Shown: positions 23,813 to 34,543, numbered from the stretch's first letter. The stretch is 64,000 nt of DNA from Lampris incognitus (GCF_029633865.1 NC_079212.1:87040172-87104171); one strand, 5' to 3'. Notes: a model not told the origin generated them from the letters alone. Numbers and translations are program-made.

Positions 23813-24699
23813 TGCTACCGGGCCGTTCCTCCTTCAGGCATGAGTTGAAAGTCAGAGTGGAGGATCGCCTCTCCACCCTCACTATCATGTTGTTAACTGG
23901 AGTCTGTTAATAGGCGGGGCACACACGAATCTGTAGCTCAGGCAGAAGCAGTCCACTCACTCTGTGCACCCCTCTGCATTTCATAACACGTGTCCCCCTC
24001 CACCTGTCTCAACTGATGCTCGACAACTCCACCGGCACCGCGCAGCACGGTTTCTGACTATGGGGGCAGGACAGTTTCAGGGGTGCAGAGTATGACCCTG
24101 CTGATCCTACAGAAGAGCAACAAAGACGGCCTTAACCACGCGCATCATTAGTGGCCATACATCCTACCCTTCTCCTCCATGCAAAACACAACATTACTCA
24201 TCCACCCCCAGGCACCTGGGAGCTGCACGGCACCAATCCGGTTCTGCTGTGATTCACTGCGAGGAGACTTGCATAACAGCATATTCCCTTCTTCTTCTTC
24301 TCCCCCCCCCCCAGTCGTGTGCAGAGACAAAGTAAACTACCGACATTCCCTCTAAACGAGACGAGAGCTTCTGAAGCGGCTGAGTGGTCTGAGAGCAGAC
24401 GGCATGATTTACCAGCCACCTCTCTGAAGCACAAGACTCGGGGCCTCGGAGCGATGACAGACTTGACCCACTTTCCCTGACACAGGGCAAGACCACACAC
24501 ATGCCCTGATGAACTGTGATGGCAAGCCGGATTACATGCAGGTGGATCACGGTTTCTGCACAACACTCGGGCTGATCAACTGACTGCAGGCTTAAATGTC
24601 ACATTAATGGTAAAAAAAACAAAAAAAAATAAAGAAAACCCGCCATGGCAGCAGCAGCAGCAGCATCCATCTTAACCAGTGAAATAACGTTGTTGTTTG
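23813..24699. other. no recognised gene
   Basis: Unique sequence left of the dip2b CpG block. It contains a short (CAG)n at about 24,650-24,664. Frames on both strands show no domain. Confidence 0.3.
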
Positions 24700-25380
24700 A
24701 CTGAAGCACGAACTCGGCGTGTGGAGCCGCTGAGGGGGTAAGGTGGAGCTAGGAGGAGGTCAGTGTTTTCATCGTTCGCAGCAGTTCGGGACGCAAGTCG
24801 CGTGTGGAAAACACCGCAGCACGAGCCTCATCCCCACCGACCCAGCACGGACGAGGGTCTGTTGACGTCCTCCGTGGCCACATCGTCCCGTTTCACGCCT
24901 CTCCGGACACTTCCGGGGAAGCCGTCGCCTTTCTTCTAGACCCGATAGCAACGTTTTATCCCCCCCCCCCGCGACCCAGAAGCTCTTACCTTCTGACAGC
25001 TCCAGGTCCAACTCCGCCAGATGGTCTCTGACCTCCTTAGGGAGAGCCGACAAATCGACACCGCGGTCGGCCATCGTCGGATGAGCACCAATTTAAGAGG
25101 AAACGGGTGCAAATGCAGTGAAACAAAGGTGACGCGAGCTCAAGTCCGGGTCAGATCCGAAAGCGCAGAAGCGGGACGCGGTCCATCCTCACGAATCCTG
25201 ACACCGCCATGACTGCGGGAGACGAGAGCGACTCGCCAGGGGGGGGGGGGGGGGTCACGTGACCCTGTCTGATGTTTGCCCGTCGTGAAGGGAGCCGCGC
25301 TCTCTCCCCACCCCCTGCCGGTCGCCGACGGTAACACACCGCCAGAAAAGACCCACTCCTTCAGAGCCACTTCGACCTCC
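24700..25380 (-). promoter_or_regulatory. CpG-rich region around dip2b exon 1, likely promoter
   Basis: GC-rich and CpG-dense sequence surrounds the first dip2b exon, unlike the AT-rich flanks. The transcription start probably lies between the ATG at 25,074 and about 25,380. No TATA box is evident, as expected for CpG-island promoters. The exact start site cannot be fixed. Confidence 0.5.
24990..25074 (-). CDS. dip2b: DIP2-family protein, first coding exon (probably dip2b)
   Basis: The ATG at 25,074 opens MADRGVDLSALPKEVRD, then HLAELDLELSEG, the highly conserved N terminus of vertebrate disco-interacting protein 2. This begins the DMAP1-binding domain. DIP2 proteins are large (about 1,500 residues) and carry two AMP-binding-like domains; they act in lipid metabolism and neurite control. 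The exon ends CAGAAG before a consensus donor GTAAGAGC, leaving one base of the next codon. No exon 2 was found to the left, so intron 1 is longer than 24.9 kb. The paralogue choice (2B rather than 2A or 2C) rests on adjacency to larp4 and on wording of the N terminus, so the symbol is less sure than the family. Confidence 0.75.
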
Positions 25381-25427
25381 AACGTTTTTTTCCCCCATTA
25401 ACTTATTTATTTTTTTGCCAGAGACAC

Positions 25428-25433
25428 TTTATT
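25428..25433 (-). terminator. atf7 polyadenylation signal AATAAA
   Basis: AATAAA on the minus strand followed by a GTGTCTCTGG stretch as a possible downstream element. It lies about 1.8 kb past the atf7 stop and about 350 bp before the dip2b ATG. Confidence 0.55.
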
Positions 25434-27064
25434 CATCAGTTGAGACTATACACAAGTTAATTTCACCCATCTTGAGGCCTCATTGTCAGAGGAACCTCCT
25501 CCTCTGGACCATCTACCGGACGGGTTCTCCGTGCAGAAGTTAAACTCTGTTGAACACACTGAAGAACCTTCTGTCCTCTTCCAAAGTAAGGAGACGTAAA
25601 AACCATTTCATGGAGGAATTCCAACGTACGTGTGCAGGACAAAAAACTTTAAACAAACGTGATAAAAAAAAAACATCTGGTAAGGAAAAAAAATGAACAT
25701 GACGCACTTGTAAGCAAAATGTGGTTAAAAAAAAACTAGGACCCCCCAACTACCCTGTTTGACAACTCAACTTTAAGGACAGGACCCAACACAAGTGATG
25801 ACAATACTTAAACACAATGTTAAAAAGTACCCATGACTAGGACATCTAGAATTCCCTGGTGTGACTATTCACCTTTTTCATTCAATACTCGTTTTCACAT
25901 TTTCTCCGGTTGCTTTGTCTTTCAAGTGAACGGACCCGCTCTCCTCCCCGTGACTGGGTTACACAGACCCACTGAAGGCGAGAACGCCGGTAACCAATAG
26001 AAAAATATATTGCACTACTTCTCCTCAACTGACAAGCCTGGGTAAATGATTTAAAAATCTAATACAATCGATTACTGTATAATTTCGTAATATAGTCTAA
26101 AGCTAACCATGTCAAGTTTGTTACGTTACGTAGGATGGAACCCTCACAGGACCAGGACCAACCATCGGCCGTTCCGTGTGATGAAATGGGAGAGCGGCGG
26201 ATCTGGAAAACCGGCATTAACGTGACGAGACACAAGCAAACAGTGGTATCGTTCAGCCTCCACTAATCCATGCAGTCCGACGGGTTTCATACCTACGGTC
26301 TAGATAAACTGATCCCTTCTCCGTGGTGGGTTACAATCCGTGACGAATCAGCCCTCATTTAGATGCACCATGTGACGCGGGGAACCAATATGTACACATC
26401 GAGCACATTTAACATGAACTAGGGTGGCAAAACCAACACATAAAAAAAAAAACCCAAAATAAATAAAAAACCTAAAAAGAGGTCATCTATATAGAAAACT
26501 GAGGACAGATTTTTTTTTTCTAAACAGGAAATTAAGAGACTCTTTGCAGACTGTCTGTTGTTGTAAGGTCACCAAATCTTGCAAAACCAACACAGAACCG
26601 TTGGTTTTGGAAATCGAAGCTGTCGTACGGATGGACACCTCATCACAAGACAGTCAGCCATACGTGTCCAGTCACGTCACAACAGGCCTGCCAGATCTGA
26701 GTCGAAGCTGCGTTTGAAGCACAGGTGAAATGAAAATAACCGACGCTCCGACACCAGGACTGCTGACTCGGCGTTCCTTGCTGTTGTCACTGCGGAGGAC
26801 TGAGGCCGTTCCCTGGAGACTGAACATCACCCCAGTTTGTTCATATGTACAGGGTGAAGGACAGGGTGACAAGGGTTCTTTAAACAGGGGGCGTTGGGGT
26901 GATGTGGGTTAGGGGTTAGAGGCAGTGTGGTCAGTGATTATCACCGGCGGTGGGGGGGGGGGGGGGCAGAGCTTCTCATTCTGTGGCTACGTCAGCAGAT
27001 CTAAACGCTTAAAGGAACCCGCGTTCACATCCCTGCTGTTGGGTCCAAGGTCACACATAGCAGG

Positions 27065-27120
27065 GTGAAAAAGGGAGCAGGGTGGTGTGTGTGTGTGTGT
27101 GTATATCTATGCATGTGTGT
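27065..27120 (+). repeat. short (GT)n tract in the atf7 3' UTR
   Basis: GTGTGTGT runs at about 27,085-27,101 and nearby. Confidence 0.7.
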
Positions 27121-27226
27121 GAGTGAGAACAACATCAACAATGAGTGGGTCCCGCTCACATACATTGTTCACCAGTCCAGCTTCCAAAATCCATTTGAGT
27201 CCACTCCGGCTACCTGCGCCTTCGCA

Positions 27227-27465
27227 TCATCTGGGGGCTGGCTGGGACTGCGTGGCCACGACCCCTCCTGGCTGGCCCACTCCCATGCCAGCCAAAACTG
27301 ACATGGCCACGGCCTCAGCAGCGCGAACACTCAGCCCGTTAATAGTGGGCCCCGGGCTCTGGGCTGCGACAGCGTTTGGAGGCGAGGGCCCATGCTGGAT
27401 GACCGCTGCTGGGGAGCCAATGGCCTCAGTAGAGGGGCCTCTGGAGCTCTCATCTCCTCCTGCGG
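27227..27465 (-). CDS. atf7: atf7 coding exon 11 (last)
   Basis: Acceptor TCTGTAG at 27,466 onward; stop TGA at 27,229-27,227. Encodes the C-terminal tail with VIQHGPSPP and NGLSVRAAEAVAMSVL, matching the conserved ATF7 end, and stops after SQPAPR. Confidence 0.93.
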
Positions 27466-30400
27466 CTACAGACAGAAGAGAGAAACATTCACCCTTAGAG
27501 AGGTGAGCGAGTAAAAAAACAAACAAACAAAAAAAAACAATAGAATGAATCAGTCGGTAGCTGGTTTCTGAGTGAATAATGAATTAACGAATGAATGAAT
27601 GACAAAGTTCAATGAATGAATGACACTTCTCAGGGACTGACAGAAAAACCAAAACTTGATAAAATGGAGGGCAGCAGTATACTCGCAACAAAACAACACG
27701 TTATGACACACGAGAAGACACGGTGCGTTCTGTTCATGCGGCGTGGTGTGTGCAAGCACCGGGTGTTAACTGCCCACCAGCTCATGAGCATTCGTAGACC
27801 TCCCCTTGTCTACAACCAGTCCAGCGTTAACTCATAACCATTCTCCATCCACCGGGGGCGTGGCGGGACACAGCAATGAACAAAGAGCATGGCAGGGATG
27901 GGCAACAAGGTCCAGAAAGGTCCGCTGTGGGTGCAGGTCTTTGTTCCAACCAAGTAATTACACACCTGAGTCTATTATTCAACCAATAGTCTTTGCTAAG
28001 GACCTTGATTTGTAGACTCAGGTGTGTAACTCTTTGGTTGGAACAAAGACCTGCACTGCCACCAGACCTTTCTGGACCATGTTGCCTATCCCTGGAGTAT
28101 GTATTAGGGGGTGCCCGGTTGCTCACCATTTAGAACGCGTCCCGCCTAAGCTCAGACCCAAACACATGCATATGTGTTTGAGTCCAGCTTGGAACTTTTT
28201 TTTGGGGGGGGGGGTCCCCCCAATTTTACTCGGCCAATTACCCCACTCTTCCGAGCCGTCCCGGTCGCTGCTGCACCCCCTCTGCTGATCCAGGGAGGGC
28301 TGCAGACCTGGGGCCTCATGTATCAACTGTTACTATGGGCAAATTTGTTCTTCCACACCCACGGAATTTTTTAGCCCCGAAGAGTGTCTGACAGGCAGCC
28401 ACAAAGCATGATGGTTATTTGTAATTCCTTCCTCCTAACATCTATTGTCTACTTCTTGCAACGAGCAGTCACCCAGGCCTGCAGAGACATCAGTGTTAGC
28501 CAATCGGTGTCTAAATTCAGGGGTTACCCAGGTTCTATACTGGTCTCCGAGACAAACTTCAGGGCTAAAAAGTCCCATGGGTGTGTAAGAACACATTTGC
28601 CCATAGTAACGACTGCTACACGAGGCCCCCGCAGACTACCACATGCCTCCTCTGATACATGTGGCACCGCCAGCCACTTCTTTTCACCTGACAGTGAGGA
28701 GTTTCACCAGGGGGATGTAGCACGTGGGAGGATCACACCATTCCCCCCAGTCCCCCCCCCCCCAAACAGGCGCCCCAACTGACCAGAGGAGGCGCTAGTG
28801 CAGCGATCAGGACACATACCCACATCCGGCTTCCCACCCGCAACCACGGCTAATTGTGTCTGTAAGGACGCCCGACCAAGCCGGAGGCAACACGGGGACT
28901 CAAACCAGTGATCCCCCTGCTGGTAGGCAACGGAATAGACTGCTACGCTACCTGGATGCCCCACTTGGAACTACTTTTGTCACGTGTTATCCTCTGCTCT
29001 TTCCCCGTTTCCTGTCCTGCTTTATTGTCCTATCCATAAGGCCAACATGCCGGTGGGGGTGGGTGGTATGAGTATAATGACAACAGTGTTCAGCAGAGTT
29101 TCTTCTTCACAAAGTTCTTTCGTTGTTTGAAGTTAATGCCCCGCCTTAACTAAGTAAGTCCAGGGGAAACTTTTCCCCACGGTTTTGTGCCTGTGCAACC
29201 AGTACTGATAAGCAATGTAGTCTACTGAATCAACAAAACCCTCACTGTGTGACTGATGTACAAATCTTCCTTTCTTCTTGCGCACAGAGCCTTTCTGACG
29301 GCACCTGCATGTACCAGAATGCACTGCGCCCAAGCTTCTGTTCTGCCATCAATAAATTCCTCTGCGCTACCGTTGTGAAACGTCATATCCACTGTCTGAC
29401 ACGTCGCTCAGCTGAGACAAGGATGTGTTTTTGAACATCTACCCAGTACAGTGGAAAAACCCGAGCTAAATCAGGCTGTATTTTTTTCTGTCCTTTTGAC
29501 AATGCAGCACCTCACAGACAGAAAAAACAAACAAGCCTCTGTTCCACACCAGGACTGGGAGCAGCTGCAGGTGTTGCTCACATGCTGCTCTTGTTGCAGA
29601 TTCATAGATAAGGTTGAAAATCAGCGAATTTTCCCTTTAATCTTTACCTAGGAAGGCAGCTTTTTTCTGCATGGCAGTGACTGGACAGTCTTTGTGGGCC
29701 AGGAGGAGCTGCTTCAGCTGCGTCACCTCGTTCCTCAGCAGGGTCACTTCATTCTGATTGGCAACATAAACCAAACACACATCATTCCTCAATTCTGAGT
29801 TTAAAAAAAAAGAGAAGTAACTGACAGGCATGTTTGACTGGCTCATGTAGGTTAGAACAACAGTCAGAAGACTCACAGTCAGGGAGACGTTCATGTTCGC
29901 AAGGTCCTCGGCCTTTTTCTCCAGGGAGTTTACCCAGACCTTCCTTTTTTGTCTGCAACGTGACGCCGCCGCCCGATTTCGCTCCAGAAAGCGCTGTCGC
30001 CTCTCGTCAGGGTCTACATCCGAAGCGCGTCTTCGCCGACCCCCAGTTGGCTGAGCTGGGGATACCTGGGAAACGCGGAGAACCAAAATGGCGTCAAGTA
30101 TGTTTTCAAACAGCCATACAGGAAGAGTCATTTATCTGACACTTTGTGGGTACATTCTGGGTGTGGGAACGAGGACTGCATATTGACAGAAACATGTTCT
30201 CTCTAAGTAGGCACAGCAAGGTTCATCATGGCTGCATTTAGATCGTGTGAGCCGTGACATTAAAGATTCCTTACAGGGGCTCCAGGCACCTCGCTAGCAT
30301 ACACATTCATTTAAAATAGGACAAAACAAATCCTAGCTCTGTATTCCACAACCTTTCCTGTATTACAATAAGTGTCAAACTAACAAGCAGCCAGACGGGC

Positions 30401-33400
30401 GTCCAGGTAGCGTGGCAGTCTATTCCCTTGCCTACCAACACGGGGATCGCCGGTTCGATTCCCCGTGTTATCTCCGGCTTGTTCGGGCGTCCCTACAGAC
30501 ATAATTGGCCGTGTCTGTGGGTGGGAAGCCGGGTGTGGGTATGTGTCCTGGTCGCTGCACTAGCAACCAGGTTCGGGGGGGAGGGAACTGGGGCGAATAG
30601 AGTGAGCCTCCCACGTGCTATGTCTTCACTGTCAGGTGAAAAGAAGTGGCTGGCGACTCCACATGTATCGGAGGAGACATGTGGTAGTCTGCAGCCCTCC
30701 CCAGATCGGCAGAGGGGGTGGAGCAGCGACCAGGACGGCCTGGAAGAGTGGGGTAATTGGCCCAGTACAATTGGGGAGAAAAAGGGGGAAATCGTTTGGG
30801 GCTAGATCCCTGGCTACTGGCTGCTTGTTGACCATCTTCGCCTTCTTGTTTGCATACCTCACCATTCTGATCAATGTCACTGTACATGTTCATGACAGCA
30901 CGATAAAAGTCAACCACCTCAAATAAAGCTGAGATGCAACAAACATTCATCTCGCGTAGTTTCTGTGTGGTCAGAATTCTGGTTTATACTGTATGCACGC
31001 TACCTGTGGTTGGGCAGGTGAGGGTGCATCAGTGGGTTGCTGGCTATGTTCCTGCCTCTGAGGGACTGAAGGAATGGGTCCTGTCGCCCCTCCAGCCCCG
31101 TTCTGGGTCCCTGAGCCTTGCTGAGTGAGTGATGCCTTCAGCCGCTACAGAGACAAACAACCGCTCATGTAGGTAGCCGCCCACAACGTGTTCATGTGGA
31201 ACGCTGGCAGTCAAAATACAGATTCTTTAAAAAAGGATGCCTGTGTGACTGTCTTTCTCACCATCTTGGTCTCCGAATGCAGGCTGTACCCAGACGGGGA
31301 GGAGGAGCCACTACTCGCCCCGCCAACCGGGGGACCTGGAATTCCTGGGATGTTAGGCACGGTGTTTACTGGCCTAGCGAGCTGCATGTTGTTTCACAAG
31401 GGCGAAGAGAAAAGGGGGGTAAATGGAGTGAGGAAGAGTCCCTGTCATTATGTGGCACTTCCAAGAGTTTTAAGTTGCTACTCACAGATATCACTGAAGG
31501 CATCTGCACAGGGCTGGGGAGGAGGGGGACTGTCTGCCCATTTGGAAGATGCATTACCAGCGGGTAAGAGCCTGTTGGAGAGCTGTTAAGATGTTGCTTT
31601 GTAAATGGCTGCTTTTCCACTCCTAGTCCAGGTAACACAACACTGAATGAGGCCAACAAACACGAAGAGTAACTAACAGGACAATTTACCTCAGCTGTCT
31701 GTTGGAGGGTGGCGCTTGTGTGATGACAGATGTCGGGGATGGCAGAGTTGGGTGCAGGGGGTCATAACCAAGGTGAAGCGGCAGTGAACCTGGACGCACA
31801 ATAGTCGGAGTGGGAGCAGAGCTTGTGATTGGCCTTGGGGGAGTCTCTTGCTAAAAAAAAAAAAAAAGAAAAAACATGAAGCAATAGCAATGTCCACTTC
31901 AAATGGACAACAACTGATTCAGTTATTTTTTCTTTATCAAAAACAACGTGAATATTTCATGATGAAAAGGTAAATGCTTCTCTGATCACAAAGCAGTAAA
32001 GCCCAATGTATGCTCCAAATGTCGGCTAGCAGACAAATGTCTCCCGGCAGACAAAAAAGTGTCTCTCGAGTTGTTGCATTTATGCTTGTCGCAATGTCGC
32101 TGACTGTCTCCTGGTATCTATGGAAATGTTTCACGTCACGCGCTGTGTTGTAAACAACGCTCTCAAGCAAAACCATGGCAACGCTCGAACACCTCGTCCC
32201 TTCAATCCAACTATCCAATCACAGCTAAGCGACATAATGTGCGCGAGTCTGCGACATAAGAAAATGTGTCGTGTACACGACAGCCCTGGGAGACACAAAA
32301 ATTGTCTCTCATGACGTCAAAATTGTCGAGAGACATCTGTCTGCTAGCCGACATTTGGAGTATAAATTGGGCCTAAGTGTTCCTTCCCCCTCACCCTTGG
32401 ATCTCCGTTGCTGTCGGACATGCTGGAAGTAGAGCCAGGACTTTCTGGAGGCGAGGAATCAACCTGCAATGGTCCCTCATCCTCGTCCTTGACTTCGGAA
32501 GATGTCTGTGAAAGTGCAGCCTAATGGGCAGGAAAACAAGAGGGGAGAACACTTAGCCAGAAGTGACTGCAGCAGCCGGAAGTCCTTGCTCCTTATCTAC
32601 TGGCGTAACAAATAAAGTTGATAGCATTTAGCATGTTGCAATTATCCCTTGTTGCTGATTCCTCGTCTTGATGCATGCTCAGTAACCCAGGTAAGAAAAT
32701 CACAAAGGTTAATCAGTTCATCTGGACATATTTACTTAGAGAGAAATGTTTCATCACTCATCTAAGTGACCTCTTCAATCTCAGCTGACTGCAGGTATCC
32801 CCACTCTTATATGCAACCACTCCCAAATCCTCTGTGAATAGTACACATGGCCACTGAAACTCCAGTTCATGCTCACAGCAATTTGCATATGAAACTGATC
32901 GTTTTCGGTCATTACGCCACTGTATTTTTTATAAGGGTGGGGATACCTGCAGTCAGTTGAGACTGAAGAGGTCACTTAGGTGAGCGATGAAACGTTTCTC
33001 TCTCAATAAACGTTGTGTCCAGATTAAATGATTCAACTTCCTGTGAACCTGATTCCTCAGCGCAAATTCAAATAAACATTTGAGCAATACTCAGTTTTAT
33101 TCTCACCGAGTTTCTGGTTCTCTGGACATCCTCATGTGCTTTGCGGAACTCCTGCTCTAAGGAGTTAGCCAGCTCACTGAAAAGCCCCACCTCCTCACAG
33201 TTCTTCAGGAAACGTGTGGGCGTTGGGGTCTGGTCTGGCAAAAGTAGACACTACTTTAGCCAAGAGAGTAAAGGGTCACACCAATCCCCTTCACAATATG
33301 CATCATGGTTTTAAGTAAAATGTTAAACAGTTTTACAGGTTTAGCGCTTTATATTCCCTCAGAGCAGTCATCTGCATGATTCAGGAAATACTTAAGAGTC

Positions 33401-34121
33401 AGTGCTGATGTTATTAACCTGCTATGATGACCGAGTCTGTTCTGGCTGGACCAAATTTCAGGGTCATTTCATGCTTGTGTTTGTGGACTGACAGATGGTC
33501 TTCATTGGTAAATCTCTGCAACAAAGGTAACATGATAGCAGTTGCATCAAACTTCCCAAACTTATAAGACCGTGAATCAAAGTAAATACTCAACGAAGGA
33601 CCCATGTCCATTTCAGCTTGCAAGATTTAACAGAAGCTTTGGGGAAGCATTGGTGGGCGTACACGCTTGGTAATAAAAAGGTCAAATGTTAATCTTATGT
33701 ATTGCACTTAGTGTTTCGTGTTACATTTTAAGCATGTAAGAGTTGAATGGTAAAAATACTCAGTTCTCAGAGCTGCCAACAGATTTCAAAGCAAATACCA
33801 CTGTAAGGAGAACTCAAAAGAGGAATAAGAATAAGAGTGTCATGCTTTCACTTGAGCTTGGCTGATATACTATACTAATGCATATGCAATAACTGCAATA
33901 TCAATCAATCACGTTGCATTTTACATTTTATATAGCATTTTATATATAAAAAAGAGTCATATTGTATCATGTCAGCATGTTATTCAAGAACTATGCAAAA
34001 AAGCAATACTGTTATGCAGATATACATAGGGTCATATACAAAGGCCGAGTGTTGATGAAAAGGAAAACCATACCTGCCCACATCCAGGAGCAGTGCATAC
34101 AAAAGGTCGATCATCCCCCAT
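27227..34121 (-). CDS. atf7: ATF7 bZIP transcription factor (11 coding exons)
   Basis: Cyclic-AMP-dependent transcription factor ATF7, a nuclear factor of the ATF2/ATF7/CREB5 group that binds CRE sites as a homodimer or with Jun and is controlled by p38/JNK. Eleven coding exons join in phase: 34,121-34,074; 33,515-33,419; 33,234-33,107; 32,520-32,395; 31,850-31,690; 31,582-31,486; 31,381-31,262; 31,144-31,004; 30,065-29,877; 29,753-29,648; 27,465-27,227. All introns are GT-AG. The product is 483 residues. C2H2 finger: C9, C14, H27, H31. The DQTPTPTRF phospho-site block (T51, T53) is in exon 3. The basic region NRAAASRC is at 336-343 and zipper leucines are at 354, 361, 368, 375 and 382. The start MGDDRPF and the HLGYDPLHPTLPSP block point to ATF7 rather than ATF2 or CREB5. 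It appears intact. The a/b paralogue is undecided. Confidence 0.95.
27893..28094. mobile_element. hAT-type MITE in atf7 intron 10
   Basis: Begins CAGGGATGGGCAACA and ends TGTTGCCTATCCCTG. Long internal inverted repeats (AGACCTGCA, TTGGTTGGAACAAAG and others) make almost the whole 202 bp a hairpin. The flanking 8-mers GAGCATGG and GAGTATGT agree at 6 of 8 positions. Confidence 0.8.
28190..28965 (-). repeat. family B SINE split by a MITE (atf7 intron 10)
   Basis: The SINE 3' part is at 28,190-28,308 and its body and head at 28,631-28,965, on the minus strand. The two halves join at GGGCTGCAGAC / TACCAC when the MITE at 28,309-28,630 is removed. Confidence 0.85.
28309..28630. mobile_element. 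MITE with ~70-bp inverted repeats inside the SINE
   Basis: The left end GGGGCCTCATGTATCAAC and the reverse complement of the right end (GGGGCCTCGTGTAGC) match over about 70 bp, including TTACTATGGGCAAAT. It is flanked by GCAGAC on both sides, taken from the SINE. It is non-coding. The superfamily was not decided. Confidence 0.8.
29648..29753 (-). CDS. atf7: atf7 coding exon 10 (leucine zipper)
   Basis: Encodes NEVTLLRNEVTQLKQLLLAH and KDCPVTAMQKK, the second half of the zipper and the conserved stretch after it. Donor GTAAAG; one base carried to the next exon. Confidence 0.95.
29877..30065 (-). CDS. atf7: atf7 coding exon 9 (basic region and zipper start)
   Basis: Encodes GGRRRR, DPDERRQRFLERNRAAASRC and QKRKVWVNSLEKKAEDL. 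The DNA-contacting basic motif is intact. Donor GTGAGT. Confidence 0.96.
30400..30803 (+). repeat. family B SINE, near full length (atf7 intron 8)
   Basis: Head GGGCGTCCAGGTAGCGTGGC, B-box block GGTTCGATTCCCC, end AATTGGGGAGAAAAAGGGGG. Sense orientation is opposite to atf7. Confidence 0.88.
31004..31144 (-). CDS. atf7: atf7 coding exon 8
   Basis: Encodes RLKASLTQQGSGTQNG through TDAPSPAQPQ, a conserved low-complexity linker before the bZIP. Donor GTAGCG. Confidence 0.93.
31262..31381 (-). CDS. atf7: atf7 coding exon 7
   Basis: Encodes LARPVNTVPNIPGIPGPPV then HSETKM, an ATF2/ATF7 family signature. Donor GTGAGA. Confidence 0.94.
31486..31582 (-). CDS. atf7: atf7 coding exon 6
   Basis: Encodes SPTGSYPLVMHLPNGQTVP then PVQMPSVIS. 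It takes two bases from the exon before. Donor GTGAGT. Confidence 0.94.
31690..31850 (-). CDS. atf7: atf7 coding exon 5
   Basis: Encodes PTPTIVRPGSLPLHLGYDP and PTSVITQAPPSNRQ, the block that separates ATF7 from ATF2. The acceptor follows a long T tract. Donor GTAAAT. Confidence 0.94.
32000..32373. mobile_element. PIF/Harbinger-like MITE beside the atf7 exon 4 donor
   Basis: Inverted ends of about 45 bp: AGCCCAATGTATGCTCC at the left and, reversed, GGCCCAATTTATACTCC at the right, both continuing AAATGTCGGCTAGCAGAC. Flanked by TAA on both sides (31,997-31,999 and 32,374-32,376), the target duplication typical of PIF/Harbinger elements. Non-coding. It ends about 20 bp from the exon 4 splice donor. 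Confidence 0.75.
32395..32520 (-). CDS. atf7: atf7 coding exon 4
   Basis: Encodes SSEVKDEDEGPLQVDSSPPE, then SPGSTSSMSDSNGDPR, the acidic VDSSPP region of ATF7. Donor GTGAGG. Confidence 0.92.
32708..33037. mobile_element. MITE with ~100-bp inverted repeats in atf7 intron 3
   Basis: Left arm GTTAATCAGTTCATCTGGAC and the reverse complement of the right arm (GTTGAATCATTTAATCTGGAC) align over about 100 bp, through ATGTTTCATCACTC and TGCAGGTATCCCCAC. The middle carries CCTCTGTGAATAGTACAC. Non-coding. Degraded relatives lie at 18,640-19,010. Confidence 0.75.
33107..33234 (-). CDS. atf7: atf7 coding exon 3 (phospho-acceptor region)
   Basis: Encodes QTPTPTRFLKNCEEVGLFSE then LANSLEQEFRKAHEDVQ. The TPTP threonines are the stress-kinase targets known in the family. 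Donor GTGAGA. Confidence 0.95.
33419..33515 (-). CDS. atf7: atf7 coding exon 2 (zinc-finger C-terminal half)
   Basis: Encodes RFTNEDHLSVHKHKHEMTLK and FGPARTDSVIIA, with the finger histidines H27 and H31. Donor GTTAAT is a weak but valid GT site. Confidence 0.95.
34074..34121 (-). CDS. atf7: atf7 coding exon 1 (start codon)
   Basis: The ATG at 34,121 opens MGDDRPFVCTAPGCGQ. The exon itself starts at 34,134 after acceptor TTCTTCAG, so 13 bases are 5' UTR and at least one non-coding exon lies upstream. Donor GTATGG. Confidence 0.94.
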
Positions 34122-34435
34122 CTCACAAAATATCCTGAAGAAAAAAACAAACATGCAAGAACAGGGCAAGTTTTCATGACAAGGGAAAGCTGTCAAAAAG
34201 GGTCTGACCGCTGAGTCCGACCACCACGTCTTTAAGCATTATCGAGAGCACACGGTACGCAGTGCCAAAAGGAGCTGCTCAGAATGCCGTCCAACATGGC
34301 GAGGACACACAGCAGGACACGCGTAAATAATTCAAGTTCCTTCAACTCTTGACAAAAGGACGTCTAAACGACGAACGGCCAAGTCGCTGGGCTTAAGGGC
34401 ACACATATGCATGTAGACTTTCCACCGTTATGCGT

Positions 34436-34543
34436 GGGGCAGGGGCAGCAGGGGCAGCAGGGGCAGCAGGGGCAGCAGGGGCAGCAGGGGCAGCAGGGGC
34501 AGCAGGGGCAGCAGGGGCAGCAGGGGCAGCAGGGGCAGCAGCC
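34436..34543 (+). repeat. 9-bp minisatellite (GGGGCAGCA)x12
   Basis: About twelve near-perfect copies of GGGGCAGCA, giving twelve evenly spaced G4 runs on the plus strand. It lies about 320 bp upstream of the atf7 start codon, in the 5' UTR or intron region. Confidence 0.95.

Larger units (their letters stand above)
25410..27226 (-). other. atf7: atf7 3' untranslated region
   Basis: Sequence between the atf7 stop codon and a canonical poly(A) signal at 25,433-25,428. No gene is recognised within it. It includes short A-rich runs and a G homopolymer near 26,950. The extent is inferred from the signal and not from transcripts. Confidence 0.55.
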
